Shown here in pieces: positions 35,401 through 42,778 of a stretch of 64,000 nt of DNA. The notes beneath the pieces were generated by a model. It was given only the letters and a program-made list of their open reading frames with translations. It was not told where the DNA came from and did no database searches. The stretch is from Pseudofulvibacter geojedonensis (GTDB lineage: Bacteria > Bacteroidota > Bacteroidia > Flavobacteriales > Flavobacteriaceae): contig NZ_JBHTJM010000006.1 in NCBI RefSeq assembly GCF_042675745.1, positions 1 to 64,000 on the forward strand, written 5' to 3'. The translations under genes and the position numbers were made by a program. Positions within the stretch are counted from its first letter, which is position 1. Each line of letters opens with the position of its first letter.

Positions 35401-36223
35401 TAGTGTCACGATCTAATACTATTTCGTTACGTTCTATAGATACTACTTCTCCTGTATCCTCATCAACAAAATCTTCATGCCATGTATTTAATACACGTGC
35501 AGCTAATTTTCTTCCAAGAACTTTTTTAAGTCCACTTTTTGAAACTTTAACCTCTTCTGCAAGGTCAAAAATTTCTAAAATATCTTTATCTCTTTCGTAA
35601 CCAATTGCTCTAAAAAGAGTAGTTACAGGTAATTTTTTCTTTCTATCAATGTAAGCATACATTACGCTATTGATATCTGTAGCAAATTCTATCCAAGATC
35701 CTTTAAAAGGAATAACTCTGGCAGAATATAACTTTGTTCCGTTTGCGTGGAAAGATTGCCCGAAGAATACCCCAGGAGATCTATGTAATTGAGATACAAT
35801 TACACGCTCTGCACCATTGATACAAAAAGTACCACTAGGTGTCATATAAGGAATTGTTCCTAAGTAAACATCTTGAACAATTGTTTCAAAATCTTCGTGC
35901 TCAGGATCTGTACAGTATAATTTCAATCTAGCCTTTAAAGGCACACAATATGTTAATCCTCTTTCAATACACTCTTGTAGTGAATAACGTGGAGGATCTA
36001 CAAAATAATCAAGAAATTCTAATACAAAATTATTTCTGGTATCTGTAATAGGAAAGTTTTCCATGAAAGTATTATATAAACCTTCATCTCCTCTTTCGTC
36101 TGACTTTGTCTCTAATTGGAAAAAATCTTGAAAAGACTTGATTTGAATATCCAAGAAATCTGGATAATCTGGTCTGTTTAATACAGATGAAAAACTAAAT
36201 CTTTCGTTTGCTGTTGCTAACAT
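32411..36223 (-). CDS. rpoB: DNA-directed RNA polymerase subunit beta
   Basis: A 1270-residue catalytic subunit. The rifampicin-binding region includes [33 protein letters not shown] (shown in parts: [12 protein letters not shown] and [10 protein letters not shown]), with wild-type-looking residues at the classical resistance positions. The start is set at ATG 36223; an adjacent in-frame TTG three bases upstream would add one residue but is unlikely. It lies 124 bases downstream of rplL, and that gap contains a hairpin. Confidence 0.98.
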   Translation of the reverse strand: [1270 protein letters not shown]

Positions 36224-36288
36224 CAATATTAGAAATTTTATTTATGAAAAATAATTTTTTATTCACGTAACGATTATATACGCAAAAT

Positions 36289-36325
36289 GGTTTAGGCCAT
36301 AGAGACTACTCTCTAGACCTAAACC
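36289..36325 (-). promoter_or_regulatory. Hairpin in the rplL-rpoB gap
   Basis: An imperfect stem (GGTTTAGGTCTAGAGAG with a near complement) lies in the 124-base gap between rplL and rpoB and has no T-run behind it. In E. coli this gap holds an attenuator and an RNase III processing site; a similar role here is inference. Confidence 0.5.
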
Positions 36326-36347
36326 TTTGTATGTTTAGAAGTAAGAA

Positions 36348-36725
36348 TTACTTTAACTCTACCTCTGCTCCAGCTTCTTCTAATGAAGCTTTAAGCCCTT
36401 CAGCTTCGTCTTTAGAAACACCTTCCTTAATTGGAGCTGGTGCGCTATCTACGATACCTTTAGCTTCTTTTAATCCTAAACCAGTTAATTCTTTAACTAA
36501 TTTTACAACTGCTAACTTAGATCCACCAGCTGCTTTTAAGATTACGTCGAATTCTGATTTTTCTTCTGCAGCGTCTCCACCAGCAGCAGCACCACCAGCA
36601 GCAACAGCTACAGCTGCAGCAGCAGGCTCAATACCGTACTCTTCTTTTAATATGTCTGCTAATTCGTTAACTTCTTTTACAGTTAAGTTTACTAATTGCT
36701 CTGCGAAATCTTTTAAATCTGCCAT
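36348..36725 (-). CDS. rplL: 50S ribosomal protein L7/L12
   Basis: A 125-residue stalk protein that recruits translation GTPases. It has the N-terminal dimerisation helices (LKDFAEQLVNLTVKEVNEL), the Ala/Gly-rich hinge (about 36-54) and the C-terminal factor-binding domain with KLAVVKLVKELTGLGLKEAK. It is 61 bases downstream of rplJ, the usual pair. Confidence 0.98.
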   Translation of the reverse strand: MADLKDFAEQLVNLTVKEVNELADILKEEYGIEPAAAAVAVAAGGAAAGGDAAEEKSEFDVILKAAGGSKLAVVKLVKELTGLGLKEAKGIVDSAPAPIKEGVSKDEAEGLKASLEEAGAEVELK

Positions 36726-36786
36726 TTTCTATCGTTTTAAAAATGTTTGTTAAATATAATTGTTATTAAGTGCGTACTCGCTAATA

Positions 36787-37308
36787 TTATCCTTCTTTCT
36801 CAGATAATGTTTTAAGAATACCTGAAAGCTTACTACCACCTGATTTAAGCGCAGAAACAACGTTCTTAGCTGGCGATTGTAATAATCCGATGATTTCTCC
36901 AAGTAATTCTTCTTTAGATTTGATATCAACTAATGCGTCTAGTTGGTCATCTCCAATAAAAATAGCTTCCTCTACATAAGCACCTTTTAATAAAGGCTTA
37001 TCTGCTTTTTTACGGAAAGCTTTGATAACTTTTGCCGGCGCATTACCAGTTTCAGAAAACATAATTGAAGTGTTTCCTTTTAACGTAGAAGGAAGATCTC
37101 CAAAATCTTTATCTGAAGCCTCCATTGCTTTAGCCAACAATGTATTCTTAACTACCTCTAATGAGATATTAGCCTTAAAACAAGCTCTTCTTAAGTCTGA
37201 AGTATTACCTGCATTTAAACCTGAAATATCTGCCACATATAAATTAGCATTTTCAGCTAACTTAGCAGTTAAGTCTTGAATTATTTCTGATTTTTCTTCT
37301 CTTGTCAT
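36787..37308 (-). CDS. rplJ: 50S ribosomal protein L10
   Basis: A 173-residue stalk base protein. It has the typical N-terminus (TREEKSEIIQDLTAKL) and the RNA-binding DISGLNAGNTSDLRRAC region, with a C-terminal helix that anchors the L7/L12 dimers. It lies between rplA (22-base gap) and rplL. Confidence 0.97.
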   Translation of the reverse strand: MTREEKSEIIQDLTAKLAENANLYVADISGLNAGNTSDLRRACFKANISLEVVKNTLLAKAMEASDKDFGDLPSTLKGNTSIMFSETGNAPAKVIKAFRKKADKPLLKGAYVEEAIFIGDDQLDALVDIKSKEELLGEIIGLLQSPAKNVVSALKSGGSKLSGILKTLSEKEG

Positions 37309-37330
37309 AATAAAAGTTTTTAACTACTAA

Positions 37331-38026
37331 TTAAAGTGTAGCCTCTTTAGTATCTATTGCAACAGAAGGACTCATTGTACTAGACATAAAAATGCTCTTA
37401 ACATAAGTTCCTTTAGCCGCAGTAGGCTTAAGCTTCATTAGTGTTCCTATTAATTCTTTTGCATTTTCTTCAATTTTAGCAGCATCAAAAGACACTTTTC
37501 CAATTGCAGCATGCACAATACCTGTTTTATCAACTTTAAAGTCTATTTTACCAGCTTTAACTTCAGATACTGCTTTTTTAATATCCATAGTTACCGTACC
37601 AGTCTTTGGGTTAGGCATTAACCCTCTAGGACCTAAAACACGACCTAATGGACCTAATTTACCCATAACAGCTGGCATAGTGATGATAACATCAACATCT
37701 GTCCAACCACCTTTTATTTTATCAAGGTATTCTTGTAAACCAACATAATCTGCACCAGCTTCTTTAGCTTCTGCCTCTTTATCTGGAGTTACTAAAGCTA
37801 AAACCTTAACATCTTTACCAGTTCCGTGAGGTAATGTTACTACACCTCTTACCATTTGATTTGCTTTACGTGGATCAACTCCTAAACGTACTGCTAAATC
37901 TACTGAAGCATCAAAATTAGCATTAGTGATTTCTTTCACTAAAGACGAAGCTTCTGATACAGAATACATTTTATTCTTATCAATCTTCGCTAGTGCTTCT
38001 TTTTGCTTTTTTGTTAATCTTGCCAT
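37331..38026 (-). CDS. rplA: 50S ribosomal protein L1
   Basis: A 231-residue protein of the L1 stalk. The chain has the typical MVRGVVTLPHGTGK and the MPNPKTGTVT motif. It lies 18 bases downstream of rplK. In many bacteria L1 represses its own operon; I see no clear L1-binding mimic here. Confidence 0.98.
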   Translation of the reverse strand: MARLTKKQKEALAKIDKNKMYSVSEASSLVKEITNANFDASVDLAVRLGVDPRKANQMVRGVVTLPHGTGKDVKVLALVTPDKEAEAKEAGADYVGLQEYLDKIKGGWTDVDVIITMPAVMGKLGPLGRVLGPRGLMPNPKTGTVTMDIKKAVSEVKAGKIDFKVDKTGIVHAAIGKVSFDAAKIEENAKELIGTLMKLKPTAAKGTYVKSIFMSSTMSPSVAIDTKEATL

Positions 38027-38044
38027 TTCTTAAATACTTTTAGA

Positions 38045-38485
38045 TTAATTAGGAGCATCTCCTCCAGAAACAGTTAATCCCATAGAACGAGCAGTACCTG
38101 CTATCATTCTCATTGCTGACTCAACTTCAAAAGCATTTAAATCTGCCATTTTGTCTTCAGCAATTGTTCTTATCTGATCCCAAGAAACATTAGCTACTTT
38201 TTTTCTGTTAGGCTCTCCTGAACCTTTTTTAATTTTTGCTGCTTCTAACAACTGAACTGCCGCAGGTGGAGTTTTGATTACAAATTCAAATGATTTGTCT
38301 TTGTAAACAGAAATTACAACTGGTAAAACTTTTCCTTGTTTATCCTGTGTACGAGCATTAAACTGCTTACAGAATTCCATGATGTTTACACCAGCAGCAC
38401 CTAGAGCGGGTCCAACCGGTGGCGACGGATTCGCTGCACCTCCCCTAACTTGTAGCTTAACTACTTTACTTAACTCTTTTGCCAT
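38045..38485 (-). CDS. rplK: 50S ribosomal protein L11
   Basis: A 146-residue protein of the GTPase-associated centre. It has the N-terminal Pro-rich PSPPVGPALGAAGVNIMEFC and the C-terminal rRNA-binding domain ending GTARSMGLTV. It lies 69 bases downstream of nusG. Confidence 0.98.
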   Translation of the reverse strand: MAKELSKVVKLQVRGGAANPSPPVGPALGAAGVNIMEFCKQFNARTQDKQGKVLPVVISVYKDKSFEFVIKTPPAAVQLLEAAKIKKGSGEPNRKKVANVSWDQIRTIAEDKMADLNAFEVESAMRMIAGTARSMGLTVSGGDAPN

Positions 38486-38554
38486 TTGTTTAAATTTAGT
38501 TTGCCTTTATATATGGAAGCATAAAGGCTTTAATAATATATTAATGTAACAATA

Positions 38555-39088
38555 TTATACTTTTTCTACTTGCATAAAACTCAATTCTAACGGAGTCTTT
38601 CTTCCAAAGATTTTAACCATTACTTCAAGTTTACGCTTCTCTTCGTTAACATTTTCAATAGTACCATTAAAACCATTAAACGGCCCATCTATAACCTTAA
38701 TAGTTTCTCCTACTGAATAAGGTATCATCACGTTATCTGTTTTAACAGCTAACTCATCTACCTTACCTAACATTCTATTAACTTCTGATTTTCTTAAAGG
38801 TACAGGATCCCCTCCTTTAACCTCTCCTAAAAAACCAATAACCCCATTTATCGATTTGATAATATGAGGTACCTCACCAGCTAAATTAGCCTGAATCATT
38901 ACATATCCAGGAAAATAAACTCGCTCTTTATTGATCTTCTTACCATTTCTTACCTGAACCACTTTTTCTGTAGGCACTAAAACCTGCTCTACAAAATCAG
39001 ACAATCCCAATCTAGAAATTTCAGACTCTATATAACTTTTTACTTTATTTTCTTGCCCACTTACGGCCCTTACTACATACCAATTCAT
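38555..39088 (-). CDS. nusG: Transcription elongation/antitermination factor NusG
   Basis: A 177-residue protein that couples RNA polymerase to the ribosome and Rho. It has the NGN domain (NWYVVRAVSGQENKVKSYIE, FPGYVMIQANL) and a C-terminal KOW domain (GETIKVIDGPFNGFNGTIENV). It lies 26 bases downstream of secE. Confidence 0.97.
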   Translation of the reverse strand: MNWYVVRAVSGQENKVKSYIESEISRLGLSDFVEQVLVPTEKVVQVRNGKKINKERVYFPGYVMIQANLAGEVPHIIKSINGVIGFLGEVKGGDPVPLRKSEVNRMLGKVDELAVKTDNVMIPYSVGETIKVIDGPFNGFNGTIENVNEEKRKLEVMVKIFGRKTPLELSFMQVEKV

Positions 39089-39114
39089 AACTCAACTATC
39101 CCTTTTTGCTTAAA

Positions 39115-39303
39115 TTATTTCTTCATTAATTCGAAATACTTCTCAACTAGTGTAGAAAAAACAGTATCTACACCCCAGATAGCAAGAGAAAAAAGAACCG
39201 AAAAAACAGCCACAGTAACCGTCATACGTTGAGCATTTGCCCAAGTTGGCCAAGTAACATTAGTTTTCAATTCCCCGAAGGATTCTTTAATATATTTTAT
39301 CAT
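39115..39303 (-). CDS. secE: Preprotein translocase subunit SecE
   Basis: A 62-residue single-span membrane protein of the SecYEG channel. It has the amphipathic helix YIKESFGELKTNVTWPTW followed by one transmembrane helix (about 28-48). This is the short form, as in most bacteria. It sits between tRNA-Trp and nusG, in the conserved order. Confidence 0.95.
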   Translation of the reverse strand: MIKYIKESFGELKTNVTWPTWANAQRMTVTVAVFSVLFSLAIWGVDTVFSTLVEKYFELMKK

Positions 39304-39328
39304 TATTGCTTAGTATTAGCATTTTTTG

Positions 39329-39401
39329 CACGGGTTGAGAGACTCGAACTCACGACACCTGGTTTTGGAGACCAGTGCTCTACCAACTGAGCTAAACCCG
39401 T
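39329..39401 (-). tRNA. tRNA-Trp (anticodon CCA)
   Basis: A 73-base cloverleaf with acceptor ACGGGTT/AACCCGT, anticodon stem CTGGT/ACCAG closing loop CTCCAAA (anticodon CCA), and discriminator G as needed for TrpRS. It lies between tuf and secE. CCA is not encoded. Confidence 0.96.
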
Positions 39402-39405
39402 AAAT

Positions 39406-39432
39406 AAAGGAGCCTTAAAAAAGACTCCTTTT
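39406..39432 (-). terminator. Weak hairpin after tuf
   Basis: Stem AAAGGAG/CTCCTTT with a loop of about 12 bases lies after the tuf stop codon on the - strand. There is no long T-run behind it, so it may only partly terminate and allow readthrough into tRNA-Trp and secE. Confidence 0.4.
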
Positions 39433-39446
39433 ATATAAACTATAAA

Positions 39447-40634
39447 TTAGTCTAAAATTTCAGTTACCTGACCAGCTCCTACTGTTCTACCTCCTTCACG
39501 GATAGCGAACTGTAAACCAATATTTAATGCAATTGGCTGGATTAAGTCAACAGTGATTGTTAAGTTATCACCAGGCATAACCATTTCAACACCATCAGGT
39601 AAACCAATGTTACCAGTTACGTCAGTTGTACGCACATAGAACTGAGGACGGTAGTTGTTATGGAATGGAGTATGACGTCCACCTTCTTCTTTCTTTAAGA
39701 TATAAACCTCAGCTTTAAACTTAGCATGAGGAGTAATAGAACCTGGCTTACAGATTACCATTCCTCTTTTAATATCTTTCTTATCAATACCTCTTAATAA
39801 GATACCCGCGTTATCTCCAGCTTCACCTCTATCTAATATCTGACGGAACATCTCGATTCCAGTAACAGTAGAAGTTAACTTCTCGTCACCCATACCGATG
39901 ATCTCTACAGGATCTCCAGAGTTAATAATTCCAGTTTCGATACGTCCAGTTGCTACTGTACCACGACCTGTAATAGAGAATACATCCTCGATAGGCATTA
40001 AGAAATCTTTTTCAGTATCTCTTGGTGGCTCTTCGATCCAAGTATCAACAGCTTCCATTAATTCTAAAACTGTATCTACCCACTTTTGCTCTCCATTTAA
40101 AGCACCTAAAGCAGAACCTTGAACTACAGGACCATTATCTCCATCATATTCATAGAAAGATAATAAATCTCTAACCTCCATATCTACTAACTCTAACAAC
40201 TCCTCATCATCAACCATATCACACTTGTTTAAGAAAACAACGATACGTGGAATTCCAACCTGACGACCTAATAAGATGTGCTCACGAGTTTGCGGCATAG
40301 GACCATCTGTTGCAGCAACAACTAAGATAGCACCATCCATCTGAGCAGCTCCCGTTACCATGTTCTTTACATAATCGGCGTGACCTGGACAGTCAACGTG
40401 AGCATAGTGACGATTTGCTGTTTGATACTCTACGTGAGAAGAGTTAATAGTAATACCTCTCTCCTTTTCTTCAGGAGCGTTATCAATCTGATCAAAAGCT
40501 CTAGCTTCTGAGTATCCTGCATCTGCTAATACTTTAGTAATAGCAGCAGTTAAAGTAGTTTTACCGTGATCTACGTGTCCGATAGTACCAACATTTAAGT
40601 GGGGTTTCGAACGATCATAAGTTTCCTTTGCCAT
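39447..40634 (-). CDS. tuf: Elongation factor Tu
   Basis: A 395-residue GTPase that delivers aminoacyl-tRNA to the ribosome. G1 GHVDHGKT, the switch I ERGITIN, G3 DCPGHADY and G4 NKCD are present. It follows four tRNA genes (Thr, Tyr, Gly, Thr) and precedes tRNA-Trp, secE and nusG. This order, with tRNAs directly upstream of tuf, is the same as the E. coli thrU-tyrU-glyT-thrT-tufB unit. Confidence 0.98.
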   Translation of the reverse strand: MAKETYDRSKPHLNVGTIGHVDHGKTTLTAAITKVLADAGYSEARAFDQIDNAPEEKERGITINSSHVEYQTANRHYAHVDCPGHADYVKNMVTGAAQMDGAILVVAATDGPMPQTREHILLGRQVGIPRIVVFLNKCDMVDDEELLELVDMEVRDLLSFYEYDGDNGPVVQGSALGALNGEQKWVDTVLELMEAVDTWIEEPPRDTEKDFLMPIEDVFSITGRGTVATGRIETGIINSGDPVEIIGMGDEKLTSTVTGIEMFRQILDRGEAGDNAGILLRGIDKKDIKRGMVICKPGSITPHAKFKAEVYILKKEEGGRHTPFHNNYRPQFYVRTTDVTGNIGLPDGVEMVMPGDNLTITVDLIQPIALNIGLQFAIREGGRTVGAGQVTEILD

Positions 40635-40804
40635 CTTTAATTGTTTTTAATCTTAGTTATATATTAGTGTTCAATTTTATACTAAATTCTACCATTAACC
40701 CTCGTCAGGATTAACCAAGAAGTATCGATTGCTAACGGATGAATCCGTATAATTTTCTCGAAACACTTCTTTACCTCCATTTCTCAACTCAGAAACGAAC
40801 GTTG

Positions 40805-40877
40805 AGCCAACAACGGGATTTGAACCCGTGACCTCATCCCTACCAAGGATGCGCTCTACCAACTGAGCTATGTCGGC
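40805..40877 (-). tRNA. tRNA-Thr (anticodon GGT)
   Basis: A 73-base cloverleaf. Acceptor GCCGACA/TGTTGGC contains one G-T pair, anticodon stem CATCC/GGATG closes loop TTGGTAG (anticodon GGT). It is the fourth tRNA of the tuf operon. The 170 bases between it and tuf contain a small hairpin (ACGGAT/ATCCGT) near 40737-40750 and no gene. Confidence 0.95.
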
Positions 40878-40882
40878 TTTTG

Positions 40883-40955
40883 AGCGAGAGACGAGGTTCG
40901 AACTCGCGACATTCAGCTTGGAAGGCTGACGCTCTACCAGCTGAGCTACTCTCGC
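40883..40955 (-). tRNA. tRNA-Gly (anticodon TCC)
   Basis: A 73-base cloverleaf with acceptor GCGAGAG/CTCTCGC and anticodon stem TCAGC/GCTGA closing loop CTTCCAA (anticodon TCC). It is the third tRNA of the tuf operon, five bases from the tRNA-Thr(GGT). Confidence 0.96.
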
Positions 40956-41006
40956 ATTAACAAAACCTGAAAACAGATTTTGAAATTTCTGAATTAACAG
41001 AAATTC

Positions 41007-41092
41007 TGGTGGGGAGAGCAGGATTCGAACCTGCGAAGTCGAAAGACAACGGAGTTACAGTCCGTCCCATTTGGCCGCTCTGGAATCTCCCC
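41007..41092 (-). tRNA. tRNA-Tyr (anticodon GTA)
   Basis: An 83-base cloverleaf with long variable arm, acceptor GGGGAGA/TCTCCCC and anticodon loop CTGTAAC (anticodon GTA). The discriminator A is followed by an encoded CCA (41009-41007), included in these coordinates. None of the other seven tRNA genes here encodes CCA. It is the second tRNA of the tuf operon. Confidence 0.96.
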
Positions 41093-41125
41093 AGTTTTTT
41101 TCAATATTTAAATGAACTTTTTTAG

Positions 41126-41199
41126 AGCCGATGAAGGGACTCGAACCCCCGACCTGCTGATTACAAATCAGCTGCTCTAGCCAGCTGAGCTACATCGGC
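41126..41199 (-). tRNA. tRNA-Thr (anticodon TGT), copy B
   Basis: The first gene of the tRNA-tuf operon, identical over all 74 bases to the single-gene copy at 19731-19804. It corresponds in position and specificity to E. coli thrU. Confidence 0.96.
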
Positions 41200-41238
41200 T
41201 TTTAATCATAAAAAAAGCCCGCTATTTCTAACGGACTG

Positions 41239-41267
41239 CAAATGTATGTATTATTTTTTGTTTTCAA
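41239..41267 (-). promoter_or_regulatory. Promoter of the tRNA-tuf-secE-nusG-ribosomal protein supercluster
   Basis: On the - strand TTG at 41267-41265, an 18-base spacer and TACATTTG at 41246-41239 match the Bacteroidota promoter. The first tRNA begins 40 bases downstream. Confidence 0.8.
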
Positions 41268-41290
41268 AATAATTTTTAAGCTTTTTTACA

Positions 41291-41593
41291 CTAAGCATGT
41301 GCTCTTAATTTTTCTTTTCTCTTTTTTAATAATCTTTCTAAAGACTGAGAAGCAGAATCTGTAGCCTCTTCGAAAGTTTTACACTGCTTTTTCACCATAA
41401 ATTCATCTCCTGGAACACTTAATTTAACTTCTAATATTTTATTTTCTTTTTCACTTGTGTTTTCAACTTTCATATATACATCAGCACAAATTACTTTATC
41501 AAAAAACTGATCTAACTTATCCATTTTCTTTTGAATAAAATCCACTAATTTTTGATCAGCTACAAAGTTTACAGATTGCGTGTTTACTTTCAT
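41291..41593 (-). CDS. hpf: Ribosome hibernation-promoting factor / RaiA family, short form
   Basis: A 100-residue cytosolic protein that binds the 30S subunit and silences or dimerises ribosomes in slow growth. The chain starts MKVNTQSVNFVADQKLVDFIQKKMDKLDQFF and continues through the family's beta-alpha-beta fold, ending in a Lys/Arg-rich helix. It lacks the C-terminal dimerisation domain of long HPF. It lies 26 bases downstream of the xer gene. Confidence 0.92.
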   Translation of the reverse strand: MKVNTQSVNFVADQKLVDFIQKKMDKLDQFFDKVICADVYMKVENTSEKENKILEVKLSVPGDEFMVKKQCKTFEEATDSASQSLERLLKKRKEKLRAHA

Positions 41594-41619
41594 TTAGTTT
41601 TAAGTTTTTAGGTTATACA

Positions 41620-42516
41620 TTAATCTTGCCGATTTCTTGGGTGAGTATTACGATATACATCTTTTAACTTTGCCATACTATTATGAGTATAAACTTGAGT
41701 GGCAGCTAAACTAGTATGCCCTAATAATTCTTTCACCGCATTTAAATCTGCTCCTTCATTTAACAAGTGTGTAGCAAACGTATGCCTTAAGACATGTGGG
41801 CTTTTTTTTAGTTTAGAAGAAACTATACTAAAATACGAATTTATTATTCTATACACAAGCGTATCATAAATTTTACTTCCTTTTTTTGTAACAAAAACAA
41901 AATCATTAGATTCAGGGAAAATAACATTTTTTCTACAACTTAAATATTCTGAAAAAACATCAACCAAAGACTGAGTAATTGGTATTAATCGCTCCTTATT
42001 TCTTTTACCCAAAACCTTAATCACTCTTTCATCTAAAAAGATATCCGAAAATTTTAAAGCTATAAGCTCGGCTTTCCTAATTCCAGTTGAATAAAACAAC
42101 TCTATAATTAATCTATCTCTCTTTCCCTCAAAATCATCTTTATACCCCACCAACTCAAAAACATCGTTCATTTCTTTTACAGAAAAGGGAACCTGAACTT
42201 TTTTAGGGTTTTTTAACGCTTTATGTTTTAACAAAGGCGAAACTTCTATCACCCTAATTTTCAACAAGAATTTATAATAACTCTTTAAAGAAGCTATTTT
42301 TCGATTAATAGAACGGTTAGACAAGCCATGCTCAGACATTTTAACCAACCAACTTCTAACCACCACGTAAGCAATTTTATCTATATCGGACGAAAGATTT
42401 TCTGTTTCGCAAAAAACAATAAATTCCTCCACATCTTTTACATAAGCTAAAACCGTGTGCTTTGAGTATTTTTTCTCTAAAGATAAATAGTTAGAATATT
42501 CTTCAATATGAGGCAT
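41620..42516 (-). CDS. Tyrosine recombinase XerC/XerD family
   Basis: A 298-residue site-specific recombinase, most likely one of the two chromosome-dimer resolvases. The SAM-like N-terminal domain (1-90) is followed by the catalytic domain with Arg147 (STGIRKAE), Lys171 (VLGKRNKER), His241 and Arg244 (HVLRHTFATHLL), His267 (LLGHTS) and nucleophile Tyr276 (QVYTH). All catalytic residues are intact. The neighbours are core genes (rpsU, hpf, tuf), which argues for housekeeping XerC-type function rather than a mobile element. The ATG lies directly after the T-run of the rpsU terminator. Confidence 0.9.
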   Translation of the reverse strand: MPHIEEYSNYLSLEKKYSKHTVLAYVKDVEEFIVFCETENLSSDIDKIAYVVVRSWLVKMSEHGLSNRSINRKIASLKSYYKFLLKIRVIEVSPLLKHKALKNPKKVQVPFSVKEMNDVFELVGYKDDFEGKRDRLIIELFYSTGIRKAELIALKFSDIFLDERVIKVLGKRNKERLIPITQSLVDVFSEYLSCRKNVIFPESNDFVFVTKKGSKIYDTLVYRIINSYFSIVSSKLKKSPHVLRHTFATHLLNEGADLNAVKELLGHTSLAATQVYTHNSMAKLKDVYRNTHPRNRQD

Positions 42517-42554
42517 AAAAAAAACCGTTTAATATCAAAGATACTAAACGGTTT
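42517..42554 (-). terminator. Terminator between rpsU and xer
   Basis: On the - strand stem AAAACCGTTTAGTATC/GATATTAAACGGTTTT with a three-base loop is followed by eight T's that run directly into the xer ATG. Confidence 0.8.
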
Positions 42555-42576
42555 TGCATTTTATAAGAAAAGAACA

Positions 42577-42771
42577 CTACATTTCTTCTTGATCTCTTAA
42601 ATGCTGAATGTATTGAGCTTTTTGTAACTGAGCTCTTCTTACAACAGAAGGCTTATTATAGTTCTTACGATCTCTTAATGCTTTCTTTGTTCCTGTACGA
42701 TCAAATTTTCTCTTAAAGCGTTTTAAAGCTCTATCGATGTTTTCTCCGTCTTTAACTGGTATAATTAACAT
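42577..42771 (-). CDS. rpsU: 30S ribosomal protein S21
   Basis: A 64-residue basic protein starting MLIIPVKDGENIDRALKRF. In Flavobacteria bS21 is known to help hold the anti-Shine-Dalgarno tail of 16S rRNA in a pocket, which makes most genes insensitive to Shine-Dalgarno sequences. The gene is monocistronic, with an exact promoter and a strong Shine-Dalgarno sequence upstream and a terminator downstream. Confidence 0.97.
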   Translation of the reverse strand: MLIIPVKDGENIDRALKRFKRKFDRTGTKKALRDRKNYNKPSVVRRAQLQKAQYIQHLRDQEEM

Positions 42772-42778
42772 AAGTCTT

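Noticed and set aside
28851..36753. Several open frames of 65-140 codons on the + strand opposite rpoC, rpoB and rplL
   Set aside because: They are antisense shadows of long, highly conserved genes with no start signals of their own and no recognisable protein features.
40678..40804. Possible riboswitch or T-box-like leader before tuf
   Set aside because: Only one small hairpin (ACGGAT/ATCCGT) is seen and no known motif; the segment is simply the spacer between the last tRNA and tuf.
41620..42516. Tyrosine recombinase as part of a mobile element
   Set aside because: Neighbours are all core genes (rpsU, hpf, tuf), there are no attachment repeats or cargo genes, and the sequence looks like a housekeeping XerC/D.
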